Shown piece after piece: positions 57,365 through 64,000 of a stretch of DNA of 64,000 nucleotides (its first letter is position 1; the number at the start of each line of letters is the position of its first letter). The notes below the pieces were generated by a model, which worked only from the letters and a program-made list of their open reading frames with translations, ran no database searches and was not told where the DNA came from. This DNA is from Epiperipatus broadwayi (Eukaryota; Onychophora; Udeonychophora; Euonychophora; Peripatidae), in assembly GCA_028023455.1 (NCBI GenBank), contig JAQFVV010006215.1, forward strand, positions 10,003,950 through 10,067,949. Reading direction: 5' to 3'. The position numbers and the translations under genes were made by a program.

Positions 57365-58790
57365 TGTAATGGTCAGATTTGTCTATCTTGCTAACACTCT
57401 CCAGAATTTAAACCCAGACACCGAACTCAACACTAGGAAGGCTGCTTCCCGAAAATCCTAGGTTCAAATCCAAAGTCTACGCTTCACAGTGCCACCTACA
57501 TGATAACACATCTGATGCTACTAATAATATAACCTTTTTACCGGTGCCGGTGGTCAGAGAGAAACAAAGAGTCTCTATACTACAATATAAGCTTGGGTTT
57601 GCTAACTAAACATCTATGGATGGCACAAAAGAGATGTATAAAAGATATAGACTGAGACAGTGGTATGGATCAAGAAAGTAAATAAAGAATCAAAATTTAG
57701 TAAATTTAAAAGATTTATTAAACTATCAAATATATATATGTGCACTATCTACATATATATAGGACGGTGACATTGGATAACTAAAATTGTGTTTTAAAAC
57801 AAATGTCAATCAAAATGTACATAATGGTTTGTTAATGGATTCTCTATATCCCAGGTTAATGCAATAACATTACGATAGTCTGCCTAAGAAACTTTGTGAA
57901 GAAATGCAAGGTGCTTAATTAAATATCAAAAATAATTGAATAAAAGGTTTGGAAACAGTAAGGTTTCAATATAACACTTCTTGAATTTGAAAATAGAACG
58001 AACTGATGCTCATTAAGCTATAAGGTGGGAATGTGATTAAGGCATGCATATTCATAGAAATAATTAAATTCATATTAGGGGGTCGGTGGTGCTTGTGAGG
58101 AATTACTGTAAAGGATGGAGGGTGTGGTACATTGAAACCACGGAGCTTTGCAAAATAAATAACTAAATAATAAATAAATAAAATGAAACATGGGAAGGCA
58201 TCTTGCCATAAATCCATAGGAAGTTGTGTCATGTGGCAGCCCAAGTCTGGACTCATCCAAGTACTTAGTGACTGTGTGACAACTGCATAGAATTCCCAAA
58301 TGTGACAATTCGAGTACACCCTCTAACTGGGAACCGCAGAAAGTGAAGGGAAAATGGTTTTAGCTGTTTAAAGCCCTTTGGAGGAACAAAGTGGTCTCTA
58401 ACACCCGATACACCTACTAGCAATACTCGAACAAGTACATAAAATATTTTAAAAGGATTCATTTAGTTTGATAAAGCACCTAATCAATATTTTTAAGAAA
58501 GTCTGCATACTCTCGACCTCAAAATTATAAGCTTTGGAAATTAATCAAAACAATAAAACATATTTGAAATGGGAGAATGCATAATTATGGGGTTTTAAAA
58601 GAAAATATAAATTAATACACAATCATGCATTTGTTAAATATTCACTCATTAACCTCGCACATATTCTCATATTATGTTAAAACTAATAAACGTGGAGTTT
58701 TGACTGCAAAATTATTAAATAGTTAAATAATAGTAAGACTGCCCTTGAACGAGTGATTTAACGTTATAATTTAAAATGTGTTAATGGTGG
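57365..58790 (-). mobile_element. X-LTR E, left part (split by a gypsy element)
   Basis: Starts TGTAATGGTCAGATTTGTC, like the other X-LTR starts. It has the left box GCCGGTGGTCAGAGAGAAAC at 57546-57565, followed by AAAGAGTCTC. It contains CCTAGGTTCAAATCC (57458-57472, B-box-like) and AGTGCCACCTACATG (57488-57502). Interrupted at 58790 by the Ty3/gypsy element; it resumes at 63315. Antisense ORFs of 65-117 codons at 57966-58462 show no domain. Confidence 0.68.
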
Positions 58791-59022
58791 TGTTATGTCC
58801 ACATCCAAATTAATACAATTACTAATCAATTTGTCTACACTTAACATTTATTTATACAATACATTAAATATATTTGATATGTGGCTGTACATACCTTCGT
58901 TACAGCGGTTTTACATTGCAAGTCCTACCAAAAACATGTTGATGCCATTACTGAAGTTCATGACTGAAAATGTTCATCCCACAGCTAATCTTTTATCACA
59001 TCATATAACCCAATACATAAGA
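58791..59022 (-). repeat. Gypsy element 3' LTR
   Basis: Plus-strand ends TGTTATGTCCAC and CCAATACATAAGA, where the other LTR has CATAACA. The 80-codon + strand ORF inside is matched by a similar ORF in the other LTR only because the LTRs are copies of each other. Confidence 0.95.
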
Positions 59023-59037
59023 CCCCTTCCCCCTTAG
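59023..59037 (-). promoter_or_regulatory. Gypsy element polypurine tract
   Basis: The - strand reads TAAGGGGGAAGGGG directly before the 3' LTR. Confidence 0.9.
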
Positions 59038-59372
59038 AATGAGACTTTGTAGTCCTCGAAATAAGCCAGACCTCGACATTGACATGAAAGGGGCTCCTTG
59101 TATGGTTGGCAGAGAGGTGCTGGGTTGGTGTTGTCTGTGATTTCTGCTGCTGCTAAAGGTAGTGTTTTTGAAGCATCAATCAGTTCCTCTGCCAGGGTTA
59201 AGCTGGATTGGTCAGTGACAGTCACTCTTGCTCACAATTAATTTATGTGCTTGTGTTGCACCCCTGAGTCTGTCCAAACTTCATATGACAAAGGGCCTGT
59301 TCACTGTTTTACTGTGGCAGAAATCCAAGGGGAGACCCTACCAGTGGCTCATGCAAAAACTGCATCATCTGG

Positions 59373-60010
59373 TTAAAATTCACGTATTCTCTGTGTATTT
59401 GGTGTGGCTCTTGGGGCTCTATCCAGATGTATGAAATTCAAGCATGTACGAAGACATCTATTGAAAAGCATTTCAGCTGGGCTTAATCCTGTAGCTGTAG
59501 ATGGTATGATGTGTTGAATTAATAGATATTGAGCTAAAGGCTGGTTCCAATTTCCACATGCATCACATCTCAGGCTCTCTTTTACTGACTGTACAGCCCT
59601 CTCCACAAGGACCATTACTTTCCAGGTGGTAGGGTGTGACACGTGTGTGTCAGACTCCATTACTGATGAAGAATGTCAAGAATTCTGATGATGCGAATTG
59701 TGGTCCATTATCGGAAACCACACATTCTGGTATTCTGTGGGTGGAAAATAATTCTCGCAGTGCTGCAACTGTTGCACTTAAAGTCATTGTTTGTATTCTT
59801 CGCACCTCTACCCACTTTGAGTATGCATCCACAACAATGAGGAGCATCTGTCCATCAATAGAGCCTGCAAAATCCAAGTGCAATTGAGACCATGGTGTTG
59901 ATGGTGCCTCCTAGTGGTGTGTTGGAGCATGGAGACATGCATGCCTTATGACTTGGCAATGCATGCATTTTCCCACAAGATGTTCTATGTCTTAATCCAT
60001 CAATGACCAC
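59373..60010 (-). pseudogene. Gypsy integrase remnant
   Basis: The N-terminal zinc-binding region shows as HLVGKCMHCQVIRH (about 59945-59985). The catalytic core follows: LDFAGSIDGQMLLIVVDAYS (first Asp), VVSDNGPQFASSEF (second Asp) and, after a frameshift, LVERAVQSVKESLR (the Glu). The C-terminal part has LLIQHIIPSTATGLSPAEML. This is the K02A2.6-like integrase pattern. The core catalytic triad is still readable, but in two frames. Confidence 0.9.
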
Positions 60011-60295
60011 CATACATATGACCTTGCCAATGCCTTAGTTCTTATGATGCCTGAGTGACCCATGTGAAGTTCATTTAGGATGAATTTTTGTAGTTATGAA
60101 GATATGATGATGTGAGACCCCCACACCAGACAATTCTTGTGTGCAGAGAGTTCATTACATCTATTAAAAAAAGGTTGCAGTTTCATGTCTGTGGCTTTGT
60201 TTGACCAAGTGGTGAGAATATAGTTTTTTACAGTTGCTAACAAAAAGTCTCTGCATGTCGCTTGTGCACTTGTTCTGCCATCACAGGGGGAAACT

Positions 60296-60667
60296 TCAAT
60301 TCTTCCAAAAACAGGACACTACCAAATTTAGGGCCTTCATGTTCGGTTGACGGAAATAGACATCTGCATTTGCAATCTTCCTTCCTGGTTTGTATTCTGG
60401 CTTAAAAAAATAAGCATTTAGTGTTTGTGCCCATCTTTGCATTCTGGGTGATAGTATTATGGGTGTTGGCTTATCTGAAGTAAATATGCCTAGCAGTGTT
60501 TGATGATCTGTATTTATTTTGAATTTGATTCCAAAGAGGAAATGATGGAAATGTTTAACTCCAAATATTATCGCCAAAGCTTCCCTGTCTATTTGTGTGT
60601 AGTTCCTTTCAGCTTTAGATAAGGTATGTGAGGCGAAAGCAACTGGGGCAGTTGATCCATTGGACAA
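60296..60667 (-). pseudogene. Gypsy RNase H remnant
   Basis: FASHTLSKAERNYTQIDREA, LAIIFGVKHFHHFLFGIKFK, NTDHQTLLGIF and then PRMQRWAQTLNAYFF, the standard Ty3/gypsy RNase H blocks with the E in DREA and the D in TDH. The preceding DALPYGVGAV block (about 60680) carries the first Asp in the previous open stretch, separated by a stop. Confidence 0.92.
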
Positions 60668-61610
60668 TCATGTACTTATTACTGCCCCCACTCCATATGG
60701 TAAAGCATCACACATAAGCTGGACCTCCTGGTTAGGATCGAATGGCACCAATACACTATTAGAGGTCAATGCCTCCTTAAGTTTTTTAAATGTCTTTTCA
60801 TGACTCATTGTCCAGGTCCATGTGATGTTTGTTTGTAGTAAGCAATGTAGGGGTTTGGCTATGGTTGCTTGGCCCAGAAGAAAATTATTGTAGAAGTTTA
60901 AGAGTCCTAGAAATGCTTTTAGTTCTCCTAGAAATGCTTTTAGTTCTCTTTTGTTCCTTGGGGATTGGGCATTTCTAATTGCATCCACTTTTCTTGATGA
61001 TGGATGGAGGGCCTTATATTCAATTTTGTATCCCAGGAAATCCACAGTGTTGACTCTGAAGACACATTTTTTCCTTGTTTGCCCTCAATCCACTGCATGA
61101 CAGTCTTTCTAACATTGTGTGTAGTTTTGACATAAGTCACTCTTCGACGTGGCACAGATTAAGATATCATTGAAGTATGGATAAACTCCAGGGATGTCTC
61201 CCAGAAAGTTGTCTATGACACATTGAAATACCCCAGGTTCCACACAGATTCCATATTGTAAGCATTTTACATGATGTCTCATTGACTGGGAGTTGAAGAT
61301 AAGCCTTGGCCAAATCTATTTTTGTGAAAACAGAGCTAGGTGGAAAAGATGCCAAAAGGTGGTGGACTGCAGGTATTGGGTATGGGTGATTCAGGAGGGC
61401 CTTGTTGACAGTCACCTTGTAGTCACCACATAATCTCACTTCTCCTGTAGGCTTGAGGATTGTAACCACCAGTGTAGTCCATATTGAATTGTTCTCTGGC
61501 TCAATGATTCCTTCCCGGAGCAGTATCTGTAGTGTAAGATCTACCCTATTTTTCATGGCAAGAGGTAATGACTGGGCTCTCATTCTAATTGGAGGATAAG
61601 TTGGATTCAC
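60668..61610 (-). pseudogene. Gypsy reverse transcriptase remnant
   Basis: EGIIEPENNSIWTTLVVTIL, then RLCGDYKVTVNKALL, then FTKIDLAKAYLQLPV (first catalytic Asp) and, in another frame, YPYFNDILICATS at about 61145-61185, where Y-L-D-D-I has become YFND with Asn for the first Asp of the pair. DFLGYKIEYKALHPSSRKVD and the connection segment follow. Near 60905-60955 a 24-bp in-frame tandem duplication repeats ELKAFLG. The enzyme is dead. Confidence 0.92.
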
Positions 61611-61845
61611 TGGCAGTGAAACAGCTGGCCCCTTATAAGTTCCTATTGATGGGTTGAATACTTGTGGATACTTGCTAATGACATCTTGGATGGATGGTTC
61701 AGTAATACTATGAACTCCTGATAGTGTAATATCCAGAGGTCTGAATCATTCATGGCCCAATAGACTTGTGCATGGACTTTCTGCTACCAACAATCGTAAG
61801 TGGCATGTGTTCTTCCCATGTTGTATAGCTACTACACATTTCCCT

Positions 61846-62094
61846 TTATATGCTATTGCATGATGTTGAAAGTCTTAGTATGATATCGACTGGTTGTAAT
61901 TTAGGTTTCAGTTCCTTACATACATTCGTGAATGTATCATAAGACATTATGAAATATTGTGACCCCGAGTCAACCTCCATTTTGCATTCTCTGCCATATA
62001 TGTATATATGTGCAATAGATTTATGTGTCAAGCCATTGTGGTGCACTTCATGGATGTGATCTACAACTTTGTCTTCCAATTTAGTCACTGCCAT
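61846..62094 (-). pseudogene. Gypsy protease remnant
   Basis: CKMEVDSGSQYFIMSYDTF contains the aspartic-protease active-site motif D-S-G (the family form is D-T/S-G-A/S). The protein then reads KPKLQPVDIILRLSTS. 82 codons, then a stop. Confidence 0.85.
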
Positions 62095-62139
62095 TCACTG
62101 GTTAGGTGTCCTTGAAATATTTCATTGCTTTGCCCAGCA

Positions 62140-62907
62140 AATACACTGTAGGTGTCCCTTTCTCTGACAGTAATGGCATTAGGTTCTTTTAAAAGGACAT
62201 TCCACTCAGTTATGCTGACCACTGCATCCATCACAAGTAGTGGTTCCTGACCAAGAGGTTTCATTGTTTCTTTTGCATGCCGGTGTTTGAGAGGGTGTTA
62301 GTGACTGCAGAGGATTATTACAGTGAACTGTTAGTCTGTTCTGTTGAATAAGGTCTATGGTTGTTGTGGATGAGCTTGTGGCATGGATTTCACACACCTG
62401 TATTGATGCTGCCTCCATGGCTAAGCTATGCTGAACAGCCATTTCCAAGGTTAAGTTTCCTTCCGTTAGTAGTTTGCATTGTGTTGCCTCATCGTGGAGT
62501 CCACAGACAAATTGGTTCCGAAGACGCTCTGTAAATGAAGATCTGAATTCACAACCCTCTGTCAGATGTTGGAGGTCTGCCAAGAATGTGCTCACACTTT
62601 CTCCCTCTCACTGCTAACGGTGATGAAATTGAAAGCGCTGGTATATGACAGATGGCTGTGGGTTAAAATACTGTTTTAGTATTTTAATAATGTCTTGCTA
62701 TGATTTTTCCTGAGGCAATGCTGGAGATATAAGGGAGCACAGAATGCTTAATGTTTTTAGACCACACACAGCAAGGAGAGTTGCACACTTCCTGCCATCA
62801 GAATTTATGTTATTCACTTTGCAAAAAAAATCCACTTGCGACACATATGTATCCCATAGGTGTGGTGAGTCGATGCTGAATGATGCGAGAGATCCGATCA
62901 TAGCCAT
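62140..62907 (-). pseudogene. Gypsy gag remnant with two zinc knuckles
   Basis: The N-terminal part reads LWDTYVSQVDFFCKVNNINS and LLAVCGLKTLSILCSLISPA, then ESVSTFLADLQHLTEGCEF and RLRNQFVCGLHDEATQCKLL, the usual capsid blocks of K02A2.6-like gag. At the end CDGCSGQHN (about 62205-62245) and CHYCQRKGHLQCIC (about 62135-62180) are knuckles; the second is a perfect CX2CX4HX4C. Broken near 62700, by a stop near 62600 and by one inside the first knuckle. Confidence 0.92.
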
Positions 62908-63077
62908 TACATGGTATAAAAGTTGACAAATCTAAATTTTATCTGAATGTTTTTTTTTTGTTTAATTGAGATGAATTGCATGTTTATGTATGCTAGTTGC
63001 CTTATATATATTTTGTATACAGCATTGCTTTTGTTAGTTTTGCACGTTTAATATCCCATCTTCATCGACAATAATTG

Positions 63078-63309
63078 TGTTATGTCCACATCCAAATTAA
63101 TACAATTACTAATCAGTTTGTTTACACTTAACATTTATTTATACAATACATTAAATATATTTCATATGTGGCTGTACGTATCTTCGTTACAGTGGTTTTA
63201 CATTGTAAGTCCTACCAAAAATGTGTTGACACCATTACCAAAATTCGTGACTAAAAATGTTCATCCTGCAGCTAATCTTTTGTGATGTCTCATAACCCAA
63301 TACATAACA
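63078..63309 (-). repeat. Gypsy element 5' LTR
   Basis: Plus-strand ends TGTTATGTCCAC and CCCAATACATAACA. Directly inside it the - strand reads CAATTATTGTCGATGAAGAT, without a TGG at the LTR edge, so no standard primer-binding site is visible. Confidence 0.95.
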
Positions 63310-63314
63310 GGTGG

Positions 63315-64000
63315 CATATTGATTTAAATAAAAAAAGGAGTAATTCACTCGGTCGATGGCTATGCTGGCACACCATCATAATAAAAGAAAAACATATTAA
63401 TAAATACAAAATATTAACCCAAGTATAGAGATAGAATACACTAATTAAGTTACAGAATTTAAAGAAACAAGAACAGAATTATAAGATAAAAACAAATGGA
63501 ATTAGCTATAGCTTTTTAGAAGGAATACGATATCACAAGAGCTCTTGGGTTAATTTGGGTTACCTCATCAGAAGTAGGCATTTGAAGGCAATTTCAGGTG
63601 GAGACTTTTCCAGTTTGATGGCAGCAGCACTCATAAGAATTTGGCAGCAATTTCGGTTCACAGTTCACTTCTTTAGCAGCGGTGGCAGTTTTCAGGGCTT
63701 CTTAAGTGAAGGCATCAGATGGCATAGGGTGCAGTGGTGGCCATTTCCAAAAGGAAAATAGCCTTCTTACCAGCTCTACTTGATCATTTTAAGATTTCCA
63801 TTAAAGGATGGGTGTGCAGTTCTCCAAGATTTTTAAACTCTCAGCTAATTTAAACTTTTCAGAAAATACTTTAGACACAATATACTTGGCTACTTTAAAG
63901 TCTACTGAAAGATGAAATCTCGACTTCAATAATCAAAACTTGCAGGCTACTTGCCTACTACTTTTACTTGTTCTCTTAAGAGAAAACTGTAAGAAAACTA
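63315..64000 (-). mobile_element. X-LTR E, right part (continues past the window)
   Basis: After the GGTGG duplication the X-LTR body resumes. The region 63540-63800 (GGCAGCAGCACTC, GTGGCCATTTCCAAAAGGAA then AATAGCCTTCTTACC) corresponds to the AGCAGCAG and CCATCTCC...GGGAGAATAG region of B1 near 17060-17175. The terminal hairpin should lie outside the window. Confidence 0.6.

Larger units (their letters stand above)
58791..63309 (-). mobile_element. Ty3/gypsy retrotransposon, Mag (K02A2.6-like) lineage, complete but inactive
   Basis: LTRs of about 232 bp at both ends (58791-59022 and 63078-63309), perfect 5-bp target duplication GGTGG (58786-58790 and 63310-63314), polypurine tract beside the 3' LTR and the order gag, protease, RT, RNase H, integrase on the - strand. 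4.5 kb in all, the expected size for the compact Mag lineage, which lacks env. The coding region is broken by many stops and frameshifts, and the RT catalytic box is mutated. Confidence 0.95.

Noticed and set aside
58795-59037. Two similar + strand ORFs (58795-59037 and 63082-63285) that could look like a conserved gene family
   Set aside because: They are the two LTRs of the gypsy element read in sense to the + strand; similarity comes from LTR identity.

Overview
The window is AT-rich, repeat-dominated eukaryotic DNA, most likely from an invertebrate animal. It holds Tx1/L1-like and Jockey-type LINEs, Penelope-like elements with a GIY-YIG domain, a Mag/K02A2.6-type Ty3/gypsy element, a hAT-type short transposon, a tRNA-derived SINE and many trinucleotide tracts. 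I would guess a lophotrochozoan, at low confidence. I found no convincing host gene: every recognisable coding stretch belongs to a transposable element, and almost all are broken by stops or frameshifts.

Layout. 1-15.4 kb is a three-level nest. A Tx1/L1-like LINE on the + strand (1-4320, resuming 14514-15382) is split by a long noncoding terminal repeat (4321-14513, 4-bp target duplication CTAC). That repeat is itself split by a LTR retrotransposon on the - strand (4737-11762) with ~1.94-kb LTRs, a clear primer-binding site and a polypurine tract. 15.4-29.0 kb holds three more long noncoding terminal repeats (15383-17893, 18758-22430, 26390-28996), a Jockey-like LINE (22.5-24.85 kb) and a Penelope-like element (25.5-26.4 kb). 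29-33.8 kb has a local tandem repeat, two long hairpins, two decayed Penelope remnants and a hAT MITE. 33.9-41.7 kb is a nearly full-length - strand copy of the first LINE family, plus two 5'-truncated copies. 41.7-49.9 kb is a gag-only LTR retrotransposon with ~2.6-kb LTRs and a SINE inside it. 49.9-54.6 kb has no recognisable gene. 54.6-64 kb has two further long noncoding terminal repeats; the second is split by a complete but dead Ty3/gypsy element (58791-63309, 5-bp target duplication GGTGG).

The most interesting signal is a family of six noncoding, TG...CA-bounded, 2.5-3.2-kb repeats, called 'X-LTRs' below. All lie in one orientation and mostly have 4-bp target duplications. They differ a great deal in sequence, yet share a box about 140-185 bp from the left end. 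The five whose right end is in the window also share a terminal stem-loop, whose paired bases change together between copies. I read them as solo LTRs of one old retrotransposon lineage, with a conserved terminal RNA or DNA hairpin. No copy in the window carries an internal coding region.
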